Positions 22,010 to 32,531 of a DNA stretch of 64,000 nucleotides are shown one piece after another (within the stretch, counting starts at the first letter, position 1; each line of letters opens with the position of its first letter). Source of the DNA: Rhynchopus sp. YZ270_cl-10 (Eukaryota; Euglenozoa; Diplonemea; Diplonemida; Diplonemidae); assembly GCA_964035575.1 (NCBI GenBank), contig OZ037872.1, positions 1,054,001 through 1,118,000 of the forward strand. The letters run 5' to 3'. Below the pieces are notes generated by a model. It was not told the origin of the DNA. It saw only the letters and a list, made by a program, of their open reading frames with translations, and did no database searches. Position numbers and translations under genes: made by a program.

Positions 22010-22200
22010 CCCCCCCTAACACGTAGTGTATTAAGAAACTAGATGAAAAGAACGCCAACGTTCAGATCTTGTATAACAGTATTTCCTTTCCCCTTGCGCC
22101 AAACAGATTTTCACTCCTATGTTGGGCTGCGTTCAACGAAAACCACTGTTATATTTTTATTGTTATTAAGCTCAGTTGGCGGATGATATCGTCTAGGTTT
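22010..22200 (+). repeat. Structured ~190-bp repeat U, copy 1
   Basis: Begins CCCCTAACACGTAGTGTATT, then AAGAAACTAG. Internal inverted pieces: CTAGA/TCTAG, CCAAC/GTTGG, ATAACAGT/ACTGTTAT. A second copy at 34638-34835 has the same blocks. Both lie about 130 bp upstream of an ATG (22330 and 34962) and on the same strand. It could be a small RNA gene, a leader/promoter element or a MITE. Confidence 0.6.
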
Positions 22201-22329
22201 TTGTCTGGTTTTGAGGCTCTTATGCCGAGAAAAAAGAGGCGTTTTTGAGTGACTTTTTGTACCATTTGCAAACCCCGTCATCATTAAGCACCATCAAAAA
22301 AGGGAAATAAAACAGTAAATAACGAAACG

Positions 22330-23988
22330 ATGAAGCTTCCCCTCGTGGTCTCCACACTGTGTGCGATGGCACATGGTATCGCAAACCCGAACATTGTGCT
22401 GCTGATTGTGGAGTCGACAGACGGGCGGACGTGGCGTCGTGACAACTTTGCGCCTGTGCCGATCCCGAACATCCGTTCGCTTGCGGACAAAGGTGTGCAG
22501 TTCGACACCCACTACGCAAACGTGCCTGTGTGCTGTCCGTCCCGTGCGTCCACGTGGTCGGGCAGACTGCCGCACAAGATCCCGCACACCCAGAAGGGTT
22601 CGGGTCTTGCTGTGAATGGTGTGTGGAACAACTACGAGGGCCTCCCGCTTGACTATGACCAGAAGATCTTTGATGTGCTTGCACGCAACAACTACTCAGT
22701 GAAGATCTCTGGGAAAGAGGACTGGAGCACGGGTGGACACTCTGAGAATGTGTACCTCAACTCGTGGACGATGTACACACAGTTCCCATACGACGTCAAC
22801 ACCACTGGTGGGTGGTATGATGAGACGGACTGCCCGCAGGATCCCGATATCGCAGACAATGAGATCGTGGAGAGACACAGCGACTGGGTCGATGTGAACT
22901 CCACAACAGCTTGGATCAAGGAGCAAGCTGCAGAGCAGAAGAAGAACGCAAGCGCACTTCCGTTCTTTGCGTACCAGGGCATGTCGATTGTGCACCCGCC
23001 ATACGTGACAAACAAGTACTGGATCAACAAAATCAACATGAGTGAAGTGACAGTGCCTGAATGGGAGCCTCTCGCAGATGTCCACCCATGCGATTTCCAG
23101 TCGTCGATGCTGAAGAAGTGCACACCTGCCGACGTGGATGCGGCAGACTTCTACAACCCAACAAGAAGGCAGGGTATCCGTGCAGTGTACTACGCAATGA
23201 TTGCAGAGTTTGACGCAATGGTGGGGAAGTACATCGACACTGTTGAGGAGGCAGGCATCACAGACAGCACAGTGTTCATTGTGACATCAGACCACGGAGA
23301 CATGAACATGGAGCACCAGCAGTTCTACAAGATGGTTCAGTACGACGCGTCTTCTCGTGTGCCCATTGTGATTTCCACACCCGAGACAGTGGGAGTGAAC
23401 AAGCTGATCACACAGGCAACATCGCATGTGGACCTGTTCCCCACAATCATGGAGTTTGCAGGTGTGCCGAAGGAGGACTGGCCGACTGTGCTGGATGGTG
23501 AGTCGCTTGTGCCGTTTGTTGAGCAGAAGAGCGACGCGAACCACAGCAAGTACGTGACGTCGCAGTTCCACGGATGCAACATTGCGATGAGCTGGTACCA
23601 CATCACGGATGGTGACTACAAATATGTTGTGTTTGGCACTGGTGCGGAGGTTGAGCCGCAGCTGTTCAACCTGCAGCAGGACATCCAGGAGTTCCACAAC
23701 ATTGCGAAGGCGAACCCGGACCTTGTTGCGAAGTACGATGCGGAGCTGCGGAAGGTGATCGACTACCCGGCAGTCAGCAACGACGTGGCCAAGTACAACC
23801 ACGACTCCTTCAAGAGCTGGACGGAGCGTGAGAAGGACTGGAAGACGTCGATTGAGTCGGGCAGCCTTCGTTGGGCTGCACCCTTCAACAGCAATGCTAC
23901 TGCAAGCTTGAGCGCTATTGACACATGGCTTTCCGAGGAGCCGACTGTGAAGGCCTGCAGAAACAGCATGGTCTGGCCGCAGCAGTAG
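22330..23988 (+). CDS. Arylsulfatase K-like sulfatase, copy 1
   Basis: Hydrolyses sulfate esters; human ARSK acts on 2-O-sulfated glucuronate in lysosomes, but the substrate here is unknown. 552 residues with an N-terminal signal peptide (MKLPLVVSTLCAMAHG). The catalytic CxPSR motif is CCPSR at 68-72, with Cys68 the residue to be converted to formylglycine, followed by AxxWSG. Metal-site residues include Asp31 (STDGR) and Asp321/His322/Asp324 in TSDHGDMNMEH; Lys129 lies in ISGKEDW. The layout and phrases such as SEFHGCN-type QFHGCN and MEHQQFYKM match ARSK better than other sulfatases. Single exon. The conserved upstream block shared with copy 2 starts about 45 bp before the ATG. It is secreted or endolysosomal by the leader. 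All key residues are present, so it is probably active. Confidence 0.92.
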   Translation: MKLPLVVSTLCAMAHGIANPNIVLLIVESTDGRTWRRDNFAPVPIPNIRSLADKGVQFDTHYANVPVCCPSRASTWSGRLPHKIPHTQKGSGLAVNGVWNNYEGLPLDYDQKIFDVLARNNYSVKISGKEDWSTGGHSENVYLNSWTMYTQFPYDVNTTGGWYDETDCPQDPDIADNEIVERHSDWVDVNSTTAWIKEQAAEQKKNASALPFFAYQGMSIVHPPYVTNKYWINKINMSEVTVPEWEPLADVHPCDFQSSMLKKCTPADVDAADFYNPTRRQGIRAVYYAMIAEFDAMVGKYIDTVEEAGITDSTVFIVTSDHGDMNMEHQQFYKMVQYDASSRVPIVISTPETVGVNKLITQATSHVDLFPTIMEFAGVPKEDWPTVLDGESLVPFVEQKSDANHSKYVTSQFHGCNIAMSWYHITDGDYKYVVFGTGAEVEPQLFNLQQDIQEFHNIAKANPDLVAKYDAELRKVIDYPAVSNDVAKYNHDSFKSWTEREKDWKTSIESGSLRWAAPFNSNATASLSAIDTWLSEEPTVKACRNSMVWPQQ

Positions 23989-24461
23989 GCACCTTGCTCC
24001 GACATCCCATCTCTCCCACACCCACTTAGCTCTCACGTGCCCGATTGTGCGATACGTGGTTTTGTTCCCCATACCTCAACTACCCTGGTCAGAACGCATG
24101 CCCGACCTTCAGAAGTGTTGCAAGACAACAACTACTCTGAAGGGCAGTGCCCGCTTGCGTTCCCTCTATTATGAGGTGGTCACATGGCGTATAACAAAAA
24201 AATCACAAAATAACTACTATAGCACCGGTACAGATCTCAAAGTATTTTCTTTGCGAGATTTTGCACAATTCAACCCATTTTTTCCCCCATGTGTTTTTAC
24301 TTTTTCAAAATCCAAAAAAGAATGTCAAGCACAGCTACAACGTAGGATCCCCAACCAGGCGCAACTCTTTCAGAGGTGCACAGTCTGTTTGGCGTCCGGG
24401 CCTTTCACAGGCTTCCTTTGTCTTCCCACAGCCCCCCCTTTTTTATATAACGATTGTGGTC

Positions 24462-24578
24462 AAGATGACTAAGCATGCGAGGCTTAGGGTTATCTTATAA
24501 ACCCTTTGTTTGGCGCACTGATCACACCATGGTACACTGCCACGAGAGGGGCTTTGTATTCCAAATCAATTTTTTTAA
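24462..24578 (+). repeat. Repeats A and B
   Basis: A: AAGATGACTAAGCATGCGAG, GCTTAGGGTTATCTT; the outer stem AAGATGA/TTATCTT is perfect. B: GGTACACTGCCACGAGAGGG, CTTTGTATTCC. Confidence 0.65.
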
Positions 24579-25104
24579 ATGGTAGTTATGCTAATGAAAC
24601 AGAACACATTCGCAAAGGTGTCAACACTTACCGAACCAACTCGGCCCACAAAGCGTATCCCCTTTAGTGTGCACCACAAAAAAAAAACCCCCTCACTAGA
24701 TACATGGCAAACAGGGTGGCCCGAACAGAAGACTTTCCTTGAGGGGAGGTTGTTTCGTGTCAAATACCACTGAAAATGCCGCTCATTACCTAACGGTGTC
24801 TGTTTTGTGTATTCTCCTGCATTTTATCCTCATAATCCAAAATGCAGTTGTTTTTTTTTTATGTATTCTGACCGTAAAATCCATCAGAAATATCAACGAA
24901 GTCGGTTGTTTCCCTATAGTGATGTGTATTTTATATGACGCCTTTTACTCTCAGAATTCATGATAAATAACACAGCTGTATTTTTCCTTTCAATCATGTA
25001 TTTTGATGGTACGCCATACATCAGAAATGCAACACTGCAGCACCGTCCACTCCCTTCCCCCTTGGTGGCTGTATTGCGAGAACTGCGCATCACATAAAGC
25101 CACT

Positions 25105-25180
25105 CACAATACAGCTGTTATTGTGATGTGTATTATGTATTATGATGGGCGCAATTAACACAATACAGCCGTTGCTTTCC
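25105..25180 (+). repeat. Dispersed repeat G
   Basis: TACAGCTGTTATTGTGATG, TATTATGTATTATGATGGG, then ACACAATACAGC. Related blocks at about 24965-25030, 60948-60985 and 62625-62705; ends are partly inverted (CAGCTGT/ACAGC). Confidence 0.5.
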
Positions 25181-25959
25181 ACCCCCTCCCCCAGGATACG
25201 GAGTGCCCTTTTGTTTTAAAAAGAAATTTTATTTCTTTTCCTCTAAAAAAAATCCCCCAGAAGAAGGATTCACTTATGATCCGATTCTTAGCATTGCTTG
25301 TACATGATAGAGTGGCGAATGTGGTAAAACGTTTGCTGGATGTGTGTGTGTGTGTGCACAAGGTGCACATCACGTCTTTCAAGTGTTCTTTTTGCTGATG
25401 CTTTATTAGAGGCATTGCAGTGTTGTAGAGTATAGCTGGAAACCATGAGTATCTTTTTCTGTTGTTGGTGTGCCCCCCCCCGTCCCCTCCTTCTCGTGTT
25501 GATGCTGGTGGAGTAGAAATTCCTTCGGGGTTCTGTGACCAGTGAAGGAAGATTTCGTGAAGGTGTATTTGCACTTCGACAATCTTCGTTTTGTTTCTCG
25601 CCTTCTTTTTTTTTATTGCATTTTAGCAAAACGTTTCCATTTTGTTTCACCTACTCCTTTTGTGCGTGCTGAAATTGCGGGTGTGGAGTCTATATAAATC
25701 AACAAAAAAAAACAAATCAAAAATGCGTGCCCGTCAGGCTCAGGGCATTTTTTAAAGTGTCTCCATTTTTTACCTGCGTACAATGAGATCTCGTGTATGT
25801 TATGAATTTCACTTTTCCCACCCTCCCCTGTTTCGTGCTAACGTGTTTTGTGGTAAATGTCTGTCATCCCTCCCATGTTTTGCTTGCATCCATCCCGCGC
25901 CTTCGCAAACTCATTAAGCACCATCAAAAAGGGGAAATAAAACAGTAAAGAACGAAACG

Positions 25960-27612
25960 ATGAAGCTTCCCCTCGTGGTCTCCACACTGTGTGCGATGGC
26001 GCATGGTATCGCAAACCCGAACATTGTGCTGTTGATTGTGGAGTCGACAGACGGACGGACGTGGCGTCGTGACAACTTTGCGCCTGTGCCGATCCCGAAC
26101 ATCCGTTCGCTTGCGGACAAAGGTGTGCAGTTCGACACCCACTACGCAAATGTGCCTGTGTGCTGTCCGTCCCGTGCGTCCACGTGGTCGGGCAGACTGC
26201 CGCACAAGATCCCGCACACCCAGAAGGGTTCGGGTCTTGCTGTGAATGGTGTGTGGAACAACTACGAGGGCCTCCCGCTTGACTATGACCAGAAGATCTT
26301 TGATGTGCTTGCACGCAACAACTACTCAGTCAAGATCTCTGGGAAAGAGGACTGGAGCACGGGTGGACACTCTGAGAATGTGTACCTCAACTCGTGGACG
26401 ATGTACACACAGTTCCCATACGACGTCAACACCACTGGTGGGTGGTATGATGAGTCTGAGTGCCCTCGCGAGCCGCTCATTGAGCCTACTGAGATCGTGG
26501 AGAGACACAGTGACTGGATCTCGGTGCATCTCACCACTCATTGGATCAAGGAACAAGCTGCAGAGCAGAAGAAGAACGCAATCGCACTTCCGTTCTTTGC
26601 GTACCAGGGTATGGTGATTGTGCACCCGCCATACGTGACAAACAAGTACTGGCTCAACAAGATCAACATGAGTGAAGTGACAGTGCCTGAATGGGAGCCT
26701 CTCGCAGATGTCCACCCATGCGATTTCCAGTCGTCGATGCTGAAGAAGTGCACGCCTTCTGACGAGAAGTCATCTGTTTTCTACAACCCAACGAGACGGC
26801 AAAAAATCCGTGCAGTGTATTACGCAATGATTGCAGAGTTTGACGCAATGGTGGGGAAGTACATCGACACTGTTGAGGAGGCAGGCATCACAGACAGCAC
26901 AGTGTTCATTGTGACATCAGACCACGGAGACATGAACATGGAGCACCAGCAGTTCTACAAGATGGTTCAGTACGACGCGTCGTCACGTGTGCCCATTGTG
27001 ATTTCCACACCCGAGACAGTGGGAGTGAACAAGTTGATCACACAGGCAACATCGCATGTGGACCTGTTCCCCACAATCATGGAGTTTGCAGGTGTGCCGA
27101 AAGAGGACTGGCCGACTGTGCTGGATGGTGAGTCGCTTGTGCCGTTTGTTGAGCAGAAGAGCGACGCGAACCACAGCAAGTACGTGACGTCGCAGTTCCA
27201 CGGATGCAACATTGCGATGAGCTGGTACCACATCACGGATGGTGAGTACAAATATGTTGTGTTTGGCACTGGCGCGGAGGTTGAGCCGCAGCTGTTCAAC
27301 CTGCAGCAGGACATCCAGGAGTTCCACAACATTGCGAAGGCGAACCCGGACCTTGTTGCGAAGTACGATACGGAGCTGCGGAAGGTGATCGACTACCCGG
27401 CAGTCAGCAACGACGTGGCCAAGTACAACCATGACTCCTTCAAGAGCTGGACGGAGCGCGAGAAGGACTGGAAGGGACAGCTGGAGCGGAGGGAGCTCCG
27501 GTGGTCGTCCTCTTTCCACCACAACACTACTGCAAGCTTGAGCGCTATTGACACATGGCTTTCCGAGGAGCCGACTGTGAAGGCCTGCAGAAACAGCATG
27601 GTCTGGCCCTGA
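25960..27612 (+). CDS. Arylsulfatase K-like sulfatase, copy 2
   Basis: A 550-residue paralogue of the gene at 22330, in the same orientation. Signal peptide, CCPSR at 68-72 and the SDHGDMNMEH metal motif are all kept. Most of the gene is nearly identical to copy 1 even at silent sites, yet three short patches differ strongly: residues about 165-195, about 267-277 and about 506-523. The last two or three codons and all downstream DNA are unrelated. That points to a tandem duplication held together by gene conversion, with patches that escaped. Reaction as for copy 1; the changed patches could alter substrate or partner choice. Confidence 0.92.
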   Translation: MKLPLVVSTLCAMAHGIANPNIVLLIVESTDGRTWRRDNFAPVPIPNIRSLADKGVQFDTHYANVPVCCPSRASTWSGRLPHKIPHTQKGSGLAVNGVWNNYEGLPLDYDQKIFDVLARNNYSVKISGKEDWSTGGHSENVYLNSWTMYTQFPYDVNTTGGWYDESECPREPLIEPTEIVERHSDWISVHLTTHWIKEQAAEQKKNAIALPFFAYQGMVIVHPPYVTNKYWLNKINMSEVTVPEWEPLADVHPCDFQSSMLKKCTPSDEKSSVFYNPTRRQKIRAVYYAMIAEFDAMVGKYIDTVEEAGITDSTVFIVTSDHGDMNMEHQQFYKMVQYDASSRVPIVISTPETVGVNKLITQATSHVDLFPTIMEFAGVPKEDWPTVLDGESLVPFVEQKSDANHSKYVTSQFHGCNIAMSWYHITDGEYKYVVFGTGAEVEPQLFNLQQDIQEFHNIAKANPDLVAKYDTELRKVIDYPAVSNDVAKYNHDSFKSWTEREKDWKGQLERRELRWSSSFHHNTTASLSAIDTWLSEEPTVKACRNSMVWP

Positions 27613-28583
27613 TCATTTGCCACCACGCTCCATGCACATATACACCAGAGGCACATTCGTCTTTCCGATTTTCATTTAAATTCACGGCAACTGTGCTGCC
27701 TTGTCCAGCTGTCTAGGTAGGTGCACACAGATGCGTCTCCTAGCCGTCTTACGTTACCAACCGTTTTGTTTGTCTGCAATACTGCAACCTGCGCTTACAC
27801 GATTGCCTTACATCAAGACCACTCTATCAACGATGGTAATGGCACCCTGTGAGTAGGTTCCTTCATTGGTGCCGAAAGCGTCTAACGCACAAAGCTATTT
27901 TTTTTTTCTCCATTTGATTCCACGTGTGCCGAGTGTTTACATGCGGGGGGGTATGAGGAATGAAAGGTCGCATCACCCAGACACTTGTTTATGGGGTGGT
28001 TCTCAGTTTGCTGAAAGGTGTACGTTCATTGGACGTCTTTATTGTTCTCTTCTTCGAGTACAAACCTTAAAACCTTTCCCATGATGAGCCTTGTTCGCAG
28101 CACACAGCACCGTTGTTCGAAGAGATGTCCGAGGATGCATCCCCGTCTCCACAATGGTGTCTTTTGTCACCAAATGTGTCGCAGTCTGGTTTTAATGTCA
28201 ACTCTTCCCTCATTGTCCCACCCTCTTTACCGCTCTTTTTCTTGAGATGTGTCTGAGAGACACTTTTCAAGATTTCTGTGTTTTTTTTTTTTTTTTGCCG
28301 CCTGCCAGAGGCGTTTTGCACTTCGATCAACTTCACTTTATTTTTTGCGGATTTTTGCGGAAGTTTTTATAAATCCTACCATTTTGCGACCTTCCCTTGT
28401 GTTCTGTGCACTTGCACACACACCTATCTTTGCAACGCTTCATTTCCACTCCCCTTTTTTTTCGGCTATTTTCCCCCACTAGCAACAAATTCTACACGAC
28501 CCTTTCTTTTTTACATCACCACGCACCTCCCTACCCCCTACCCACCCTCCCCACCACCACCACCAGCACACCCCACCCTGACT
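27613..28583. other. Intergenic with C- and D-type repeats
   Basis: A C-like copy lies near 27643-27690 (ACACCAGAGGCACATTCGTC). Near 28248 is a C-like remnant, and at 28305 a D copy (GCCTGCCAGAGGCG, TTTTGCACTTCGATC). A pyrimidine-rich tract at 28440-28566 leads to the next gene. Earlier ATGs in frame with the SET gene in this tract encode low-complexity peptide and are not used. Confidence 0.55.
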
Positions 28584-30947
28584 ATGCCCCGCCCCTTCGA
28601 AGAGGTGGTACCACAGTACTGCAGTGCGTCCACTGTGGAGACCTTTAGAAGCATTCCTGCACCGGCGCAGCAGCTGTTTCTCGATGCCTTCTCCGCAACG
28701 TGCGAGCAGGCCATTGTGCAGGGTATCAAGGCTAGGGCGGGGCCAAATGTTGACCCAGGGGCACTCAGCATTGCCCCACCAGCTGTGACACGGCATCCAC
28801 TGTACTGCGCATGGGCGGCGCAAAGCAAGAGCAAATTTGCAGGAACGCTGTTTCCTGAGTTGGGGGCGTTGCTCCAGCTTGAGGCTTTCCTTAAAAGGTC
28901 GTGGGGCAAGACGAAACCCCTTCAGCAATGCCTCACCGAGGCAACCACACTACGCAAGCAGGTTGAAGAATCGCAGCATTCTCAGCACTTTGCGAGTACC
29001 GACTCGACCGTCAAAAAGGCGTCGGCGGTGCTCAGAACTGCGCAGCGTCCTCTCAACGGCATGGCCGAGGTTGCTGTCAAAGACCTTTCCCTCTTCTCCA
29101 CAATGACAAACCAATATCTGAAGGGAAAGATTGCGACCCGCCCGGTCGGGTTGGTGGGTGTCCAGATCATCGTGACGGACAGCACAGGGGACCACGTGGA
29201 GGTGGGGGTGTACAACACTGTGGAGGGGGGAGATCTGGCAAGCGCAGATATTGCACTGCCTGTTGGAGCCGAGATTGTCATTTTGGAGCCGTTTCTAAAG
29301 ATTTTCCGGACCGGGTCTGTTGGGATTCGTGTTGACAGTCCGAGCGATGTGATTATCAATCCAACTTCCCTGGATGAGACGGAGGCGGCGTTTGCTGCGG
29401 CACTTCGCAAAGCATCACAACTGGACCTATCCCTGCAGGACCTCGTCAAGGCTGGAACGTCCTCCGAAACCTTCAAGCTGATGCACCAGCAGCAGATTCG
29501 ACTCCTCCACACATCTTCTGCCGTCCAGAAGCGTCTTGCCACGGTTCTTTCAAACGCGGCGCAGTGTCTTTTGAAGTTAGGAAAACCTGGCCATGCGTTG
29601 CTCCACTCCTCCGGATCTCTATTCGTTGAGCCCGATGGCGAAAAAAATTCAAAGGCAATTCTCAGGCAAGACGCGGCCCTGAAGCAGCTGCGGGAAGCTT
29701 CCGGGCAGGTGTTGGTGTCTCTCCCTTGGGATGGGTTGTCGCTGTATGCAGATCAATTCGCAGCATTCGGAGACAAGAAGACGACCCTCGAAGAAGCGCA
29801 TGCAGAGGGAAACGCATTCTTCAAGGCAGGGGACCATCTCAAGGCGCTGTGGTGCTACCGCCGTGGGCTGCACTGTGGGACGTTCAGAGAGAGCATGCCG
29901 GGGTTCCTCGCTCGCATGGTCGTTTCGACATACAAGCTCGGCTTCCTCGCCCAATGCACTACAGCGTACTGCGCCTTCCGGTGCTTCCTTAACAACGAAT
30001 TTGCTCCGGAACACAATGTGCCCCACATATTCGGTTCTTTGGCGTTCAATTCTCTTAACGAAACGGAGACTGCACAGAAAATTGCGAGAAATCTGAAAAA
30101 CCAGGGTTTAGACACCTTCTTACGTCTTTTTGAAGGAAAAATTGAAGGCAAACCGTTTTCTGTGGATCCACGAGGTGCACTACGGTACAACGAAGCGACC
30201 ATGAGCATGGTGTTCCGTGCAGAGCACTGCTTTGGTGGAATCATCAATGCAAACGGCACCTTCCCACAGTGGGTTCACCCGGGGCTTGCCTTGCAGACTG
30301 GACAGAAGAAGGGGCGGGGGGTCTTTGTATCGAATGGGAGCATTGCGGCTGGGGACGTACTGCTGGTGGATACCCCTTTAGTCTGGAAGGTGGCAGACGC
30401 AGAAAAGGAGGGACGCTTTGTGCTTGCCACATCGACGAAGGAGGCGAAGCACAGCGACCTATCGCTGCTTCGTGGCGAGGCGTTTTTGATGTACAGCAAT
30501 GCGCATGATGTGTACACGAACCGTATGCTAGGTCTTCTCCATGACGGAGAAGACGAGAGGGGGTTCCGCAAGCAGACTGCGGCGTCGCTCGGGGAGCTGC
30601 GGAATGTGGTTGAGGAGTGTGGGAACCGGTTGTTGGCGCCGTTTCCGCAGGGCGTGCGGGAGGAGATGACGCAAAAGCGTTTGACCGCCGTACTGCGTCT
30701 GAATGGATTGGGTGGTGGTGAAGTGGTAGGGGGAAGAAAGACATTAGGGTTGTACCCAATTCTGAGCATGTGCAACCATGATTTGAACTACAACGCAACA
30801 GCGACACCCCTCCAATTCGCAAACGACGACCAGCGCGACCCAGCGATGCTTCTCCTTGCATGTCGTGACATCACAGCAGGGGAAGAGGTGACCATCTGCT
30901 ACTCAACCGATCCAGTTCTTCTCAAAGAGAAATGGGGGATTGAGTGA
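28584..30947 (+). CDS. TPR and SET domain protein
   Basis: Probable protein lysine methyltransferase or SMYD-like relative, 787 residues, single exon. Residues about 400-435 read as a tetratricopeptide repeat (AEGNAFFKAGDHLKALWCYRRG). The SET domain starts near 570 (GRGVFVSNGSIAAGDVLLVD) and ends near 775. It keeps the substrate/AdoMet motif as MCNHDLNYNAT (usual NHxCxPN, here altered, with Asp for Ser/Cys) and the catalytic-tyrosine region as DITAGEEVTICYS. No MYND zinc finger is visible in the split. The first 400 residues are helical and unrecognised. ATG 28584 follows a pyrimidine-rich AG 17 nt upstream; the frame is open earlier but non-coding in character. The altered NHxxxPN motif means activity is uncertain. 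Confidence 0.82.
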   Translation: MPRPFEEVVPQYCSASTVETFRSIPAPAQQLFLDAFSATCEQAIVQGIKARAGPNVDPGALSIAPPAVTRHPLYCAWAAQSKSKFAGTLFPELGALLQLEAFLKRSWGKTKPLQQCLTEATTLRKQVEESQHSQHFASTDSTVKKASAVLRTAQRPLNGMAEVAVKDLSLFSTMTNQYLKGKIATRPVGLVGVQIIVTDSTGDHVEVGVYNTVEGGDLASADIALPVGAEIVILEPFLKIFRTGSVGIRVDSPSDVIINPTSLDETEAAFAAALRKASQLDLSLQDLVKAGTSSETFKLMHQQQIRLLHTSSAVQKRLATVLSNAAQCLLKLGKPGHALLHSSGSLFVEPDGEKNSKAILRQDAALKQLREASGQVLVSLPWDGLSLYADQFAAFGDKKTTLEEAHAEGNAFFKAGDHLKALWCYRRGLHCGTFRESMPGFLARMVVSTYKLGFLAQCTTAYCAFRCFLNNEFAPEHNVPHIFGSLAFNSLNETETAQKIARNLKNQGLDTFLRLFEGKIEGKPFSVDPRGALRYNEATMSMVFRAEHCFGGIINANGTFPQWVHPGLALQTGQKKGRGVFVSNGSIAAGDVLLVDTPLVWKVADAEKEGRFVLATSTKEAKHSDLSLLRGEAFLMYSNAHDVYTNRMLGLLHDGEDERGFRKQTAASLGELRNVVEECGNRLLAPFPQGVREEMTQKRLTAVLRLNGLGGGEVVGGRKTLGLYPILSMCNHDLNYNATATPLQFANDDQRDPAMLLLACRDITAGEEVTICYSTDPVLLKEKWGIE

Positions 30948-32045
30948 AGGGAGGGGAGGAGAGAGGAGAGGGGAGGAGAGGAGAGGGGAGGTAAGATGCA
31001 CCCCGAAGTGGTGTCTTACAAAGTCTCGTGTGTCCATGAGAGGCACATTCCATCTTTCAAGCTTTTTCTTTTATAGTCTCCAAATAGATCGGGGTGAGTA
31101 TGTTATGAAGGTGTGTGTACATTCCTATAGTGGCCCTGCCAGGCCCTGACAGAGTGTCATTGCGTCGTCGTATTGCTTTTTTATGATAAACGTTGTGCGT
31201 GTCAGTTGCTTTGCATAAATTGCGCAAAAAAAAATATAGTGAAGACTGTCTGAATGGCTACACTAAACCAACAGAGGGGGGGGAAATACCGTAAAAATTA
31301 TTGGCCGTAATGTTTGGCCTTTTCAGGATTTTTCTGGAAGTTCGACCTTTTTACGGTCGATATTTTGTTACGATTACGGTACCTTGTGTCTCGGTAGTAA
31401 CGTCTCAAAACATGAGCATGTGTCGCATACCGTTGTGGGCAACTGCGTAGGGGTGTGCTAACGTCCCAGCGCATTTAGCGTACACGGTAGTACGGAAAAC
31501 ACCCATCTTTTTTAAAAGATGCCAATTAGTGTTCCCTCCCAATGCCACATTCCTCACAGTTTTTTTTTTTTATTATAAATCGGTCGTATTCAATTTCATG
31601 ACTGTGGTTCGTTTTCTTTTGGCCTCCGTCCGGAGAGGCGGTTTTTGCACCACAACATTTCTTTGTTTCTTTCCCCACCCCTCCACCCTTTTTTGTCTCA
31701 CAATTTAGAAAAAAAAAAGCACGCCTCCTTTACTTATTGCCCGTTAGACGTGGTAACATTTTTTTCTGATTCCTCCTCCGCTGTCAATTTATTGAATGCA
31801 TGTGGTGTGGCTCAAAACCCCCCAAGTGCACCACAAAACAATCACAAAGGAAGTACAAAAATTACACTTAATTTTGAGGGTGTTGTATTATGTTGAAATA
31901 CCTTTAAATGTACACCACACCCTCCTTTTCCAAAGCAAATAGTACATTTTTAAGGACCACCAAAACAAAAGAGCACAAAGCAAAATCAACAACTTTCATT
32001 CAAAATATCCTTCATTTTCCAGACTTTCTTCTACACCAAACAAAT
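30948..32045. other. Intergenic: purine tract, C repeat, MITE, D repeat
   Basis: A homopurine run of GGGAGGAGA-type units starts right after the stop (30948-30992) and could form triplex DNA. Then a C copy at 31018-31070 (GTGTGTCCATGAGAGGCACA, TTCCATCTTTCAAGC), a small MITE at 31289, and a D copy at 31621 (CCTCCGTCCGGAGAGGCGG, TTTTTGCACC). Confidence 0.6.
31289..31379. mobile_element. Small TA-flanked MITE, 91 bp
   Basis: CCGTAA at one end, TTACGG at the other, TA on both sides; inner parts pair only partly (GGCCGTAA, TTTACGGTCGA). Confidence 0.45.
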
Positions 32046-32531
32046 ATGTTCAGACGAAGTGTTCTGCGGTTAAGCACCGAGAAAAGACATCCCGTCGAGC
32101 GTATTAAGACAACAACACGCGATTATATTGAAGGGACAGAGATTGTGAAGGAGCTGGGCGTGGTGGTGGGGAACTCTGTGCTGTCGCGAAATGTGGGGAT
32201 GGACATTTTGACTAGATTTAAGGCGTTGGTTGGGGGGGAGTTGTATCCGTACACTTCGTTGCTTGAGGACGCGACAGAGGACGCAACCAAGCGGGTCATG
32301 AACGAGGCACGTCTCGTCCAAGCAAATGGGGTCCTGCGTCTGCGCTACCAAATGTCTGCCCTATCAGACCCTATTGCGGGCACCTTCATCGCAGTCATGG
32401 CAACAGGCACTGCAGTCCGTTTTGTGCAGTCAGAAGCCGATGTAGGTGAAACCCTCCACGTTCCCATCCCAACACGCCATCTTCCAGAAAAATCCGACTC
32501 AAAACCAGAGGCTGAAGCGAAAAGTGCGTGA
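32046..32531 (+). CDS. YbjQ-family (UPF0145) protein with organelle-type leader
   Basis: 161 residues. Residues about 21-125 follow the YbjQ fold: TTTRDYIEGTEIVKELGVVV, a conserved Gly-Asn/Ser step, a helix with DILTRFKALVGGELYPYTS, the long helix ATKRVMNEARLVQANGVLRL, and closing strands ending in ATGTAVRFV. Bacterial YbjQ proteins form pentameric rings and have no settled function; some eukaryotes carry them. The first 12 residues (MFRRSVLRLST) are a short Arg/Ser/Leu leader typical of mitochondrial import. Its C-terminal 30 residues are Lys/Glu-rich and extra. A pyrimidine-rich AG ends 23 nt before the ATG. Family assignment is by pattern and fairly secure; location is inferred. Confidence 0.8.
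   Translation: MFRRSVLRLSTEKRHPVERIKTTTRDYIEGTEIVKELGVVVGNSVLSRNVGMDILTRFKALVGGELYPYTSLLEDATEDATKRVMNEARLVQANGVLRLRYQMSALSDPIAGTFIAVMATGTAVRFVQSEADVGETLHVPIPTRHLPEKSDSKPEAEAKSA

Larger units (their letters stand above)
23989..25959. other. Spacer between the two sulfatase genes
   Basis: No supported gene. It contains an A copy at 24462, a B copy at 24530 and two G-type repeats near 24965 and 25105. There are also (GT)n near 25340 and AT-rich DNA. The duplicated unit does not extend into it except for the last 50 bp before copy 2. Confidence 0.6.

Noticed and set aside
22010-22200. Spliceosomal snRNA or U3 snoRNA identity for repeat U
   Set aside because: I could not match conserved boxes of U1, U2, U4, U5, U6 or U3 on either strand.
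28278-28583. 102-residue N-terminal extension of the SET protein
   Set aside because: It encodes Phe- and Pro-rich low complexity from a D repeat and pyrimidine tract; an AG acceptor lies between it and the chosen ATG.
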